In this document: piece after piece, positions 1 to 7,429 of the stretch
Position numbering within the stretch: the stretch's first letter is position 1
Layout: the number at the start of each line of letters is the position of its first letter
Source of the DNA: Caldisericia bacterium
GTDB lineage: Bacteria > Caldisericota > Caldisericia > JAAYUI01
Direction: 5' to 3'
DNA: 34,751 nt
NCBI GenBank assembly: GCA_017999835.1
Contig: JAGNLA010000015.1
Location: forward strand, 1 to 34,751
Notes under the pieces: model-generated
What the model was told of the DNA's origin: nothing
Seen by the model: only the letters and a program-made list of their open reading frames with translations
The model's database searches: none
Position numbers and translations under genes: made by a program

Positions 1-2
1 TT

Positions 3-101
3 GCTGATTATGTCTGGAAGTACAATCACAGAAAAGAACCTACATCGTATCAAGTGAGATTGTTGTTGAAAATGTTGATTAACAGGAGTAATATGGTCTA
101 A
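3..101 (+). CDS. C-terminal end of a probable IS transposase (partial)
   Basis: The open frame enters from the left edge and ends at TAA 99-101, giving 32 residues. It contains YVWKYNHRKEP followed by a leucine-rich helix (RLLLKML). An aromatic-x-W-[RK]-[YF]-N-x-R motif close to the C-terminus is typical of IS1595/ISXO2-like DDE transposases, in which the last helix follows shortly after. No catalytic residues lie inside the window, so the family call rests on this short tail. Whether the element is intact cannot be seen. The next gene, at 173, has its promoter immediately after this frame. Confidence 0.45.
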   Translation, partial: ADYVWKYNHRKEPTSYQVRLLLKMLINRSNMV

Positions 102-103
102 GT

Positions 104-128
104 TGGTGGCTGAGGGTGGGAATTACCC
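104..128. repeat. Candidate right terminal end of the upstream insertion sequence
   Basis: The short tract after the transposase stop ends in gggaattaccc. Read inward from 128 it begins GGGTAATTCCCACC, and terminal repeats of IS1595-like elements commonly begin with a run of G. The matching left end lies outside the window, so this is a guess from position and composition only. Confidence 0.22.
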
Positions 129-137
129 ATTTAAGCT

Positions 138-165
138 TTGCAAAATAACCTCATTATCATATAAT
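138..165 (+). promoter_or_regulatory. Promoter of the beta-propeller gene, leaderless arrangement
   Basis: TTGCAA (138-143), a 16-bp spacer and a perfect TATAAT (160-165). The ATG follows after only seven bases at 173, so transcription would begin at or next to the A of the start codon. No Shine-Dalgarno sequence is present. Confidence 0.65.
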
Positions 166-172
166 TTCTTCC

Positions 173-2545
173 ATGAAAAAATGGGTGCACGGGATAATTA
201 TTGCAATGTTGGTTTTTACGCAGTTTGGAACATATGCTTCTTCTGCTCAGAAGTGTAGCTGGATGTGCTATGGCGGAGATGCTGCAGGGACAAACGCCGC
301 TCCTGATGGATGTGCTCCAGTTGGACCAAATCTAGGTGTGCAATGGAACATTAACATTGATGCACCGATACTATCGCAACCGGCGATTGATGACGGAAAG
401 ATCTACTTTGGAACATTCAAAAACGTTTTTTTCTGTCTTGATCTTTCAACAGGAAAAGTCGTGTGGAGTCCGACTATTGGCGGTTCAGTCTACTCAACTC
501 CATGCGTTGACGGGAGCAGCGTCTATATCTGTTCATGGGATAGAAAAGCTTATTGTTTCGACAAATATACAGGCTCGAAAAAATGGTCTTTTGGAACTGA
601 GCTTTATATCTTCAACTCGCCAATGCTTTTTAATAGCTGGATGTTCATTGGCTCAAGAGATGAAAAGCTTTACTGTGTGAACCCCCAGACAGGCATGAAG
701 CTTTGGGACATAAAGGTTGGCCCTGTCACATCAACACCAATTGTTGGAAATAACATGATCTACATAGGCGAACACGAAGGATCGGTCTTTTGTGTCGACC
801 CATTCAAACAATCTGTAGCCTGGGAATATAAAACCGACGGAATAATTGAATCGTCGATTGCATACTCAAAAGGAAAAATTTTCCTTGGGTATACAGGCGA
901 GTCAAACAGTTATTTTACCTGTATTGATGCCAAGCAAGGCAGACCTGAATGGGTTTTTAAGTGTGAACCTGGCCTTTGGTCAGACCCATGTGTTGGTGAC
1001 GGCAAATGCTATGTCTCGGTTGAGAACAACCTCTATGCACTTGATGAAAAAAACGGAACTTTGCTTTGGACAGACAAACTTGAAGCTGGTAGATACTCGC
1101 AGGCGCTTTATTGCAAGAACAGGGTTTATGTAGGCACAACAAAAAACGGTTTTATTGTAAAAAACTCGGATACAGGAGAAACCGTCTACAACCTTCCTGC
1201 CAAGTCTGCGGTCAGGACACCGGCTATTGCCGAAAAGAAGATATTTTTTGGCTGTGAAGATGGTTCGGTTTACTGCCTTGGTGGTGAAGAGGAAAAAATT
1301 GTTTCATTGTCAATTTCTCCAGAATCCATAACCATTGTGCCAAATGCGAGTACCAGTTTTGCCCTTTCGGGGTTGATGAACACAGGGACAACTGTTGATA
1401 TCACAAAAGAAGCGCTTTGGACTGTTAAAGACGCCAAGGTTGGCAAGGTAGACAATAATGGCAATTTCACAGCCATAGCTCCTGGCACGACCCAAATTAC
1501 TGCGACACACAAGGGAATGAGCGCAGAAGCAAAAGTGACTGTTCGGCATTCAATCAGAGTTTCACCAAACCCTCTGGTTTTCAAAAACATTCCGTTCGGT
1601 TCAAAAGCCAAAGCCGAACTTAATATTGAGAATCTTGTCGACAAGCAACTTTCTTGTAAGTTCACGGCAAGTGACCCGGCAAGATTGACTTTTGACAGTG
1701 TCAATCTCACGGTTCCAACAGATGGGGCAAGAATGCCATTATCATTTGATTCCACGGGGCTTGAGCCAGGCAGTAAAAACAACTACACGATCAAAATCGA
1801 ATACGATGGTGGCTGGATGGAATTGCCTGTTGAGGTTACCGTCTCGACCGACCAGGTGCAATGCGTAAAGTTCGAGCCGTATATGCTCGATTTTGGGTAC
1901 CTTTCACGTGGTTCAACAAAAACCCTTGAGTTCCTGATTCACTACAGCGACATCAACGTAAAAGGCAAGCTCAAACCAATGCAAAACTGGATTGAGGTGT
2001 CACCTGAAACATTCAGCTCCGAAACTCCTGAACAGGTTTTCAAGGTTACAATTTCGGCTTCGGCTTTGCCATCAGGAGACACTTTCGGCGGAAGCATTAG
2101 GCTTGAATCCGAGGAGCCGATGTGCCAGCAGGCCTCAATCAATGTCATGATCAAAACTGACAAGGGCATTGTCATAAAGCTAGAAATTGAAAACAAGAAT
2201 GCGATGATAAATGATCAGAAAGCGACATTGGATGTTCCGGCAAAACTAATCAATGGCAGAACGATGGTTCCAATCAGATTCATCTCCGAATCGTTCGGCT
2301 GCAAGGTCAACTGGGATGCCAAGGCAAAAGAAATAACCATCATCAGGCACGACATGAGTTTTAAACTCTGGCTCGGAAAAAACTACGCCATGGTTGGTGA
2401 CAAGAAACAACCGCTTGATTCTCCTCCTGTCATCGTAGAAGGAAGAACGCTTGTTCCGCTCAGATTCATTTCTGAACCATTCGGAGCTGTTGTCAACTGG
2501 GACGCAAAAACAAAGAAAATTACCGTTGTTTGGGATCCAAACTGA
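173..2545 (+). CDS. Secreted PQQ-like beta-propeller protein with Ig-like and stalk domains
   Basis: A 790-residue exported protein. Residues 1-25 form a signal peptide (MKKWVHG, hydrophobic core, then ASSAQ). Residues about 45-370 contain repeated PQQ/pyrrolo-quinoline-like propeller blades, with recurring motifs such as G.vyCvDp.tG...W and tPiv....iyiG. A bacterial Ig-like (BIG2-type) domain follows at about 375-455, with GTTQITATHKG near its end. Two further beta-sandwich domains lie at about 456-560 and 563-663. The last 125 residues hold two copper-amine-oxidase-N-like stalk repeats, each with the signature GRT[ML]VP[IL]RFISE.FG..VNWDAK. The stalk family usually mediates surface attachment or assembly; no enzymatic residues are evident. 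The start is fixed by the signal peptide and by the promoter seven bases upstream. A strong terminator follows. The likely role is a surface or extracellular scaffold; its ligand is unknown. Confidence 0.85.
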   Translation: MKKWVHGIIIAMLVFTQFGTYASSAQKCSWMCYGGDAAGTNAAPDGCAPVGPNLGVQWNINIDAPILSQPAIDDGKIYFGTFKNVFFCLDLSTGKVVWSPTIGGSVYSTPCVDGSSVYICSWDRKAYCFDKYTGSKKWSFGTELYIFNSPMLFNSWMFIGSRDEKLYCVNPQTGMKLWDIKVGPVTSTPIVGNNMIYIGEHEGSVFCVDPFKQSVAWEYKTDGIIESSIAYSKGKIFLGYTGESNSYFTCIDAKQGRPEWVFKCEPGLWSDPCVGDGKCYVSVENNLYALDEKNGTLLWTDKLEAGRYSQALYCKNRVYVGTTKNGFIVKNSDTGETVYNLPAKSAVRTPAIAEKKIFFGCEDGSVYCLGGEEEKIVSLSISPESITIVPNASTSFALSGLMNTGTTVDITKEALWTVKDAKVGKVDNNGNFTAIAPGTTQITATHKGMSAEAKVTVRHSIRVSPNPLVFKNIPFGSKAKAELNIENLVDKQLSCKFTASDPARLTFDSVNLTVPTDGARMPLSFDSTGLEPGSKNNYTIKIEYDGGWMELPVEVTVSTDQVQCVKFEPYMLDFGYLSRGSTKTLEFLIHYSDINVKGKLKPMQNWIEVSPETFSSETPEQVFKVTISASALPSGDTFGGSIRLESEEPMCQQASINVMIKTDKGIVIKLEIENKNAMINDQKATLDVPAKLINGRTMVPIRFISESFGCKVNWDAKAKEITIIRHDMSFKLWLGKNYAMVGDKKQPLDSPPVIVEGRTLVPLRFISEPFGAVVNWDAKTKKITVVWDPN

Positions 2546-2568
2546 TCGATTAATTGTATTTGACACAT

Positions 2569-2599
2569 AAAAACCACCGATTGAAATCGGTGGTTTTTT
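2569..2599 (+). terminator. Rho-independent terminator after the beta-propeller gene
   Basis: A 12-13 bp stem (AAAACCACCGAT / ATCGGTGGTTTT) with a four-base loop is followed by a T run. The rest of the gap to 2833 is very AT-rich and shows no open frame or RNA gene that I recognise. Confidence 0.9.
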
Positions 2600-2833
2600 G
2601 TTTTGTCTCATTAAATCCGGGATGGGTAATGTTTTTGAGTTAATTTAACCATAAGTGTGTAATTATCAATTTTATATGAGAAAAAGTTAATAATTATAAT
2701 ATGTTATCAAATGTTATTGATACAATCATTATCAAATCAATATAATCAAAATTTAATATTACTATGTATTTTTAACACCGATATTTGGTATAGTGTTTTG
2801 ACATAGTACCATATTTAAATAGGAGATAACGAT

Positions 2834-3340
2834 ATGGCCGAAATATTGAGCGATTTCATTCTTATGATGGACAGCCTTGTGCAGGAAGCATACAAGGACT
2901 ATTGCAGGCAAGCCAGTGGACTTGACTTTTCAAAACTTGCCAAGGGAACCTGGGTGGATCAGGATGTTTTCAACAAATACATGACAGCCGTAAAAGAAAA
3001 AGGATCAATTCAGGGCGCCAGACTTGTTGGAACAAAAGTCGTCCCAAAACTTCAGGAACTGTTCAAAATCTTTGACGGCATGCCCAACCTTGAAAGCACC
3101 AGAGAAAGCTTTGCAAAATCCTACTCAAACTCAAACAGGGGTTCTGACGCTGGATACTATGAGGTGTCTGAAGTCGATGAACACGGCGCAACTGTTATCA
3201 CCACGTCAAAACTCGACCCAGACTTCCACATCGGTGTTTTTGAGGGTGGAGCAAGGCTGTTCAAAAAATGGGTCACAAAATCAGAAATCGTTGAAACATT
3301 GGAAAAAAACGGCAGATACGTTTTCAAGTACACATTCTAA
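2834..3340 (+). CDS. Uncharacterised 168-residue soluble protein
   Basis: I do not recognise this family. The product has no signal peptide or membrane segment. Its N-terminal two thirds look largely helical (MAEILSDFILMMDSLVQEAY), with a segment GARLVGTKVVPKLQELFKIF that would suit an amphipathic helix. The C-terminal third looks like beta strands (YYEVSEVDEHGATVITT, then FHIGVFEGGARLF). The start has a clear Shine-Dalgarno, AGGAGA, seven bases before the ATG, and a plausible -10 TATAGT lies about 45 bp upstream. It is a single-gene unit closed by its own terminator, between the propeller gene and rarA. Coding composition matches its neighbours. Confidence 0.75.
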   Translation: MAEILSDFILMMDSLVQEAYKDYCRQASGLDFSKLAKGTWVDQDVFNKYMTAVKEKGSIQGARLVGTKVVPKLQELFKIFDGMPNLESTRESFAKSYSNSNRGSDAGYYEVSEVDEHGATVITTSKLDPDFHIGVFEGGARLFKKWVTKSEIVETLEKNGRYVFKYTF

Positions 3341-3355
3341 AAATAACTACTACCT

Positions 3356-3385
3356 CCCCCTCCTGAATAACCCACCAGGAGGGGG
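3356..3385 (+). terminator. Strong hairpin after the 168-residue gene
   Basis: A ten-base perfect stem, CCCCCTCCTG / CAGGAGGGGG, with a ten-base loop starts 15 bases after the stop codon. The tail (attcatattt) is only moderately T-rich, so termination may not be purely intrinsic. The following 140 bases to the rarA promoter hold nothing recognisable. Confidence 0.7.
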
Positions 3386-3523
3386 ATTCATATTTATTAA
3401 GGTTTTGGCTGAAATTTGTCGCCATAGCACAAAGTCTCACCTTGCCATGGTCGCCCGATAAAAACTTTCTTTGCTACGATAATCGTTGTTGGCATCTTTT
3501 CAATCTTGGGGATTTCAAAGCTT

Positions 3524-3550
3524 TTGCGTTAAGAAGAATAAGGGTATAAT
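3524..3550 (+). promoter_or_regulatory. rarA promoter, leaderless arrangement
   Basis: A perfect TATAAT at 3545-3550 lies exactly seven bases before the ATG at 3558. A weak -35 TTGCGT (3524-3529) gives a 15-bp spacer; TTTTGC at 3522-3527 would give 17. There is no Shine-Dalgarno. Confidence 0.6.
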
Positions 3551-3557
3551 CATTCCC

Positions 3558-4811
3558 ATGACAGAACCGCTTGCGTACAGGATGAGACCGCAGACTCTGG
3601 CTGAGTTTGTCGGCCAGGGAAAGCTCATGGGCAACACTGTGATAAAAAATGCCCTTGCCGGAAAGGTCTCTTCGATGATTCTTTGGGGGCCGCCAGGCAC
3701 AGGCAAAACCACACTTGCTCACCTTATAGCCGGCAACGCCTCGCGACCCATACTCAACATAAACGCCGTTTCAACCGGCATTCCAGCCCTTCGGCAGCTG
3801 CTTGTTGGTGTTGAAAAGCCAATACTTTTCATCGACGAAATACACCGATGGAGCAAATCCCAGCAGGATTTTCTGCTGCCAAAGGTCGAGTCCGGCGAGG
3901 TGACAGTCATTGGTTCGACAACGGAAAACCCTTACTTTGAGGTGGTTGGGCCATTGCTTTCCAGAGTCAGGGTGCTCAGACTTGAGGCATTGACTGACGA
4001 TGACGTCAAAACCATCATCAAGAGAGCTTTGAGTGATTCAAAAGGCTTTGGCGACAAAAATCTTGAAATGCCCCAAGAGGTAGAGGATTTCATCGTGGCA
4101 AATGCTGGTGGTGACGCACGTTCTGCCCTCAACCTCCTTGAAGATATAGTTGTTGTCAGTGGTCAAAAATTGGAGATTCCATCTGGAGAGCGACCAAAGA
4201 GGTTGCCCTACGACAAGACCGGTGATGAACACTATCAGGTAATATCAGCTTTCATCAAGAGCGTCAGGGGTTCTGATCCTGACGCTGCTGTCTACTGGCT
4301 GTCGCGCATGCTCCAGTCAGGCGAGGACATACTTTTCATAGCCAGAAGGCTGGTAATCTTGGCTGCAGAAGACATCGGGCTTGCTGACCCCTGGGGCTTG
4401 CTTGTTGCAAATTCTGGGTTTCAGGCTTGTCATCAGGTTGGCATGCCTGAGGCTGGGCTTATTTTGTCAGAGGTGACCGTTTATCTTGCCCAGGCTCCAA
4501 AGAGCAACTCGGCAGCAAAAGCCTTGTGGGCGGCAAACAGGGCAGTTGAAATATCTTGTCCACCTGTGCCCTACCACCTGCGAAACGCAAGCTTTCGAGG
4601 TGCAAAAGAGCTTGGCTATGGCGTGGATTACAAGTATCCCCACGATTTCCAGGCAGGATTTACCGGTCAGGAATATCTGCCACAGGAGCTAAAAGGCGTA
4701 AAATTTTATGAGCCTTCAGGTTACGGTTTCGAAGCCCGAGTCCGCGAGAGGATGGAGGGCAGAAAACAAATGCCAAAAGTTGATGAAGAAAATAAAAAAC
4801 CGGAAGTATAA
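3558..4811 (+). CDS. rarA: Replication-associated recombination protein A (RarA/MgsA AAA+ ATPase)
   Basis: A 417-residue AAA+ ATPase of the clamp-loader-like RarA/MgsA/WRNIP1 family, which acts at stalled replication forks with single-stranded DNA-binding protein. The Walker A motif is GPPGTGKT (residues 44-51) and Walker B is LFIDEIHR (90-97). Sensor 1 is GSTTENP and the arginine-finger region is LLSRVRVL. The C-terminal half carries the family's oligomerisation domain, including [14 protein letters not shown] and [13 protein letters not shown]. An upstream ATG at 3486 is in frame, but it would place the TATAAT box inside the gene, and the family N-terminus ([20 protein letters not shown]) begins exactly at 3558. 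The last codons form one arm of the terminator. Confidence 0.95.
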   Translation: MTEPLAYRMRPQTLAEFVGQGKLMGNTVIKNALAGKVSSMILWGPPGTGKTTLAHLIAGNASRPILNINAVSTGIPALRQLLVGVEKPILFIDEIHRWSKSQQDFLLPKVESGEVTVIGSTTENPYFEVVGPLLSRVRVLRLEALTDDDVKTIIKRALSDSKGFGDKNLEMPQEVEDFIVANAGGDARSALNLLEDIVVVSGQKLEIPSGERPKRLPYDKTGDEHYQVISAFIKSVRGSDPDAAVYWLSRMLQSGEDILFIARRLVILAAEDIGLADPWGLLVANSGFQACHQVGMPEAGLILSEVTVYLAQAPKSNSAAKALWAANRAVEISCPPVPYHLRNASFRGAKELGYGVDYKYPHDFQAGFTGQEYLPQELKGVKFYEPSGYGFEARVRERMEGRKQMPKVDEENKKPEV

Positions 4812-4824
4812 ACCTCCGGTTTTT
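4794..4824. terminator. Bidirectional terminator overlapping the end of rarA
   Basis: The stem AAAAACCGGA / TCCGGTTTTT spans the rarA stop codon (4809-4811). The arms carry A runs on the left and T runs on the right, so it can stop rarA transcription and also the minus-strand lipoprotein gene that ends at 4842. Confidence 0.85.
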
Positions 4825-4841
4825 GATGATTTCTAAAGTTT

Positions 4842-5324
4842 CTACTTAACGGTTATCGAATTGATCAGGTCAAACTCGTCTTTTGCGAAAATATCATCCA
4901 CTTCAACAATTATGCTCTTTCCATCTGATACTGTCACAAGGGTGGTTTTGTCAGACCCATCCGATTTTTTTGTCACAAACTGTTTGAAAATATTCTGCCC
5001 AAAAGCCACATCTTCAATAGTTGCTCCATTGGCGATGCCAGAGATGATGTCGTTTGCTGTCGACGTTTCATCGGTCTTGTAGGTTATCTTGACAATGTTT
5101 CCATTTGAGGTCTTTCTGTCAAAAACAACCGTAACACCGTCATCTGTAGCCTTCCATCCTTCTGGTAAGTCTGCTGTAAAAACCTTGTTTTCAAACATTC
5201 CGCTCTCCGTTGTTATTGTTTCTTGTGGTGTCGTGTCATTAACATTATCGCTGGTGTTGTTGCCGCATGCTGACATAGACAATAAACACACAAAAACAAC
5301 TACTATGGCAATAATTCTCTTCAT
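4842..5324 (-). CDS. Lipoprotein, copy 1 of a tandem paralogous family
   Basis: A 160-residue lipoprotein. It has a signal peptide with a lipobox (LLSMSAC, cysteine at about residue 20), then a short polar Thr/Asn-rich linker, then a domain of about 115 residues. The domain opens with F.AdLPEGWKAT and ends with a hydrophobic strand before the stop. The same layout (short f-x-f/aLP-x-x-W motif, alternating strands, VeDv.FG.n.fKk..., terminal I.vk) recurs in the next three genes, so these are paralogs. The fold resembles small PsbP-like or DUF1795-like substrate-binding domains, but this is inference from pattern only. The start is supported by AAGGAGG nine bases upstream. Confidence 0.8.
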   Translation of the reverse strand: MKRIIAIVVVFVCLLSMSACGNNTSDNVNDTTPQETITTESGMFENKVFTADLPEGWKATDDGVTVVFDRKTSNGNIVKITYKTDETSTANDIISGIANGATIEDVAFGQNIFKQFVTKKSDGSDKTTLVTVSDGKSIIVEVDDIFAKDEFDLINSITVK

Positions 5325-5394
5325 CCCAGGAGTCCTCCTTTTCTGTTGATCAGTCCTGTTTTACTTGTTTCTTTGAAAAACCTGAACAATGTCA

Positions 5395-5895
5395 TCACTT
5401 AATTTTCAATGTCTGGAGCATTGCTTGCTCTTCTTCACCTTCAAGGTTAGAAAGCTGAATGACCATGCCAATGGAATCCTTGGTTGTGACAAGGACGTAC
5501 ATGGACACTTCTTTTTTTGTTGTTGGGTCGGCATCGGTGCCAACTATCTTTTTAAATGTATAATCACCAAATTTGACTTCTGTAATCTCAGAAAGTTTCG
5601 CATTTGGGTTTTGCTGCTTTACCTGTTCAGAAATATTTTTTGCGATAGCATCAACGCTTTCGGTATTGTTGTCTGCGGCCATGATAACCATGCCTTCGGC
5701 ATCACTCTTTTTTATAATAACTGGACCATCTTTTTCCTCAGAACCTTCCCAATCTTTTGCCAGAGTGATCGTGAAAAGTCCGTGCTCGAAAGGCTTTCCC
5801 ATCTCAACAGATTTTTTTGTGTCATTGCCATCCCCGCACGAGGCAGTCATGGCAATTATGGTGACAAGTGATAGTATCGACATTAACTTCTTCAT
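5395..5895 (-). CDS. Lipoprotein, copy 2 of the family
   Basis: A 166-residue lipoprotein. The start is placed at 5895 (MKKLMSIL), not at an upstream in-frame start at 5961, because the upstream extension is not signal-like and would run through a probable promoter. The lipobox is MTASCGDG (Cys about residue 20). The mature domain has GLFTITLAKDWEGS, matching the F..tLP..W motif of its neighbours, and ISEVKFGDYTFKKI, matching VEDVAFG.N.FK in copy 1. The linker between lipid anchor and domain is the shortest of the four. The Shine-Dalgarno is weak (AGAAAGAGA). Confidence 0.8.
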   Translation of the reverse strand: MKKLMSILSLVTIIAMTASCGDGNDTKKSVEMGKPFEHGLFTITLAKDWEGSEEKDGPVIIKKSDAEGMVIMAADNNTESVDAIAKNISEQVKQQNPNAKLSEITEVKFGDYTFKKIVGTDADPTTKKEVSMYVLVTTKDSIGMVIQLSNLEGEEEQAMLQTLKIK

Positions 5896-5930
5896 TTGAT
5901 TTCTCTTTCTACAAAAAGGATATGCAAAAT

Positions 5931-5958
5931 TGTATAACCCGTTGGAGTAAATAGCAAA
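5931..5958 (-). promoter_or_regulatory. Probable promoter of lipoprotein copy 2
   Basis: Read on the minus strand: TTTGCT, 16 bp, TATACA. It lies about 35 bases upstream of the chosen start and abuts the terminator of the preceding gene. Confidence 0.4.
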
Positions 5959-5959
5959 C

Positions 5960-5990
5960 AAAAAAGCCGGAGAGTTCTCTCCGGCTTTTT
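5960..5990 (-). terminator. Terminator after lipoprotein copy 3
   Basis: A perfect inverted repeat, AAAAAGCCGGAGAG / CTCTCCGGCTTTTT, with a two-base central gap. It is symmetric, so it could act in both directions. It separates copy 3 from copy 2, which therefore are likely transcribed apart. Confidence 0.9.
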
Positions 5991-6007
5991 ATAAACAGAT
6001 GTATTTC

Positions 6008-6568
6008 TTACTTAAGAATGATTGAATTGAGGATTGCCTGTTCGTCTGTACCGGCAAAGTTCTGGACTGTGATGTTGAATGCTTTTGTGCCATTGACTGC
6101 AATGAGGTTTGTCACTTCATTGTCCTGAATTTTGGCTGTGATCTTCTTGAAGGTGTTTGCACCGATTGTTGCATCTTCGACTGTTCCCTGCATCTGCTTT
6201 GCTGTTTCTTCTGCAAGCTGTTCGAGTGGTGCTGGTGTATTCTCAAGAACCATAACCATAACCATTGACATCATGTCGCCTTCTTTTGCTACTGTGACGA
6301 TGCCGGCTTCTTCTGTTGCCTTCCAGCCTGTTGGGACTGCGAATGTGATGTTTGCATTGTCAAATGTGCCTTCGGCTGCTGGTGTTGTCGTGTCGGTTGT
6401 TGTATCCTCAGTGGTGGTTGTGTTGTCTGTGGTTGTGGTTTCTGTTGTTGTTTCTGTGGTGGTTGTATCGTTGGTTGTTGGTTCTTCTGTCTTTTCACCG
6501 CAAGCGACAAACATTGTCACTGCAACGCAGAGAACGAGCATCATTGCAAAAATTTTCTTCATGTTCAT
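6008..6568 (-). CDS. Lipoprotein with Thr-rich linker, copy 3 of the family
   Basis: A 186-residue lipoprotein. The signal peptide starts MNMKKIFAMMLVL and the lipobox is TMFVACGEK. It is followed by a linker of about 35 residues that is almost entirely Thr with Glu/Asp/Asn, then the shared domain starting ITFAVPTGWKATEE. The domain includes VEDATIGANTFKKI, close to copy 1. The start at 6568 is favoured by AAAGGAG ten bases upstream; an in-frame start at 6619 lacks support. The low-complexity linker would hold the domain away from the membrane and may vary in length between strains. Confidence 0.85.
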   Translation of the reverse strand: MNMKKIFAMMLVLCVAVTMFVACGEKTEEPTTNDTTTTETTTETTTTDNTTTTEDTTTDTTTPAAEGTFDNANITFAVPTGWKATEEAGIVTVAKEGDMMSMVMVMVLENTPAPLEQLAEETAKQMQGTVEDATIGANTFKKITAKIQDNEVTNLIAVNGTKAFNITVQNFAGTDEQAILNSIILK

Positions 6569-6631
6569 TATATATGAACTCCTTTCGGTTTGTTTTGCCG
6601 GAGCAACTTTAGCAATCATTTACTAACATTC

Positions 6632-6653
6632 AAGGATAAAATTATTATCCTTT
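6632..6653 (-). terminator. Weak hairpin after lipoprotein copy 4
   Basis: A 7-8 bp AT-rich stem, AAGGATA / TATCCTT, lies about 35 bases past the stop of copy 4 on the minus strand. The stem is weak and there is no good T run. Confidence 0.35.
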
Positions 6654-6689
6654 AACAATCCAAACAAACGTTGTTTGATACGTAGTTTA

Positions 6690-7352
6690 TCACTTGAATT
6701 GAATGTTTGAAAGCAATTCCTGGGTTGTCTGCTGGTCATAAATTGGGGTTGATAGATAGTAGGCTTTCGTTCCGACAACACAAATAAGGAAATCCCATAC
6801 AATGTCTTCTTGCGTGGTTGGATCTTTTTGCATGGTTTTGATTCGCTTATATGAATTGTTGCCAAACTTTACATCTTCCACGGTACCGTTAAATTGTGTT
6901 GCGACGCCTTCCGCTCTTACCTGTACGCTATCCTTGTTGTTCTCAACGGTCTGGACGGCTATGCCGGCATTTTGCTTGGAATCCAGGATAATTGTTGCAT
7001 ACCCCTGAGTTGGGTCTTCTTTTGCGACCCAGTTTTCCGGCAGTTTGCACTTGAAGTAATGCCCGTCAAACTCGCCTTCTGAGTAAAGTTTTTCTTCATC
7101 GTTATTGGTTGGGGCTTCTTCGGTTTTTGTTTCCGGACTTGTTTGTTCTTGTGTTTGAACGTTTTCTTCGGATTTTTGTTCTTCCTGCGGTTTCTGTTGA
7201 GTTTCTTCAGCTGGTTGTTCAGCTTGCTGCTGCTGGCTCTGGGTTGTGTCATTGTTCCCAACAGTTTCTGGCTTTGTTTCAGTTGATCCACAACCGGACA
7301 GAACCAGAACCAACATCATGGCCACCAGCATGGATATTGTCGTCTTCTTCAC
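6690..7352 (-). CDS. Lipoprotein with Gln/Glu-rich linker, copy 4 of the family
   Basis: A 220-residue lipoprotein and the longest of the four. The start codon is GTG with AGGAG seven bases upstream. The lipobox is LVLSGCGST (Cys about residue 21). The linker of roughly 65 residues is rich in Gln, Glu, Pro and Thr. The domain begins YFKCKLPENWVAKEDP and contains VEDVKFGNNSYKRI, a clear match to the other copies. The four linkers are unrelated in length and composition while the domain is conserved. Divergence of the domains suggests old duplications, not recent copies. Confidence 0.85.
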   Translation of the reverse strand: MKKTTISMLVAMMLVLVLSGCGSTETKPETVGNNDTTQSQQQQAEQPAEETQQKPQEEQKSEENVQTQEQTSPETKTEEAPTNNDEEKLYSEGEFDGHYFKCKLPENWVAKEDPTQGYATIILDSKQNAGIAVQTVENNKDSVQVRAEGVATQFNGTVEDVKFGNNSYKRIKTMQKDPTTQEDIVWDFLICVVGTKAYYLSTPIYDQQTTQELLSNIQFK

Positions 7353-7382
7353 TTTTACACTCCTGACTATATTGATGAGTGG

Positions 7383-7410
7383 ACTTTACGCCTCCACTTC
7401 AAAGTGTCAA
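7383..7410 (-). promoter_or_regulatory. Promoter of lipoprotein copy 4
   Basis: Minus strand: consensus TTGACA (7405-7410), 16 bp, TAAAGT (7383-7388). It sits just upstream of the GTG start and its Shine-Dalgarno. Confidence 0.6.
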
Positions 7411-7429
7411 GGACTGACTGCAAGATTTG

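Noticed and set aside
2620-2790. AT-rich tract with repeated tatcaaa words as a possible repeat array or origin
   Set aside because: The words are short and unevenly spaced, with no DnaA-box cluster and no replication gene nearby; base composition explains them.
3486-3557. In-frame upstream extension of rarA
   Set aside because: It would contain the TATAAT box, and the family N-terminus begins exactly at the ATG at 3558.
6132-6626. Long plus-strand frame opposite lipoprotein copy 3
   Set aside because: It is the antisense of the Thr-rich linker, giving Val/Ser low complexity; it has no Shine-Dalgarno and no domain.
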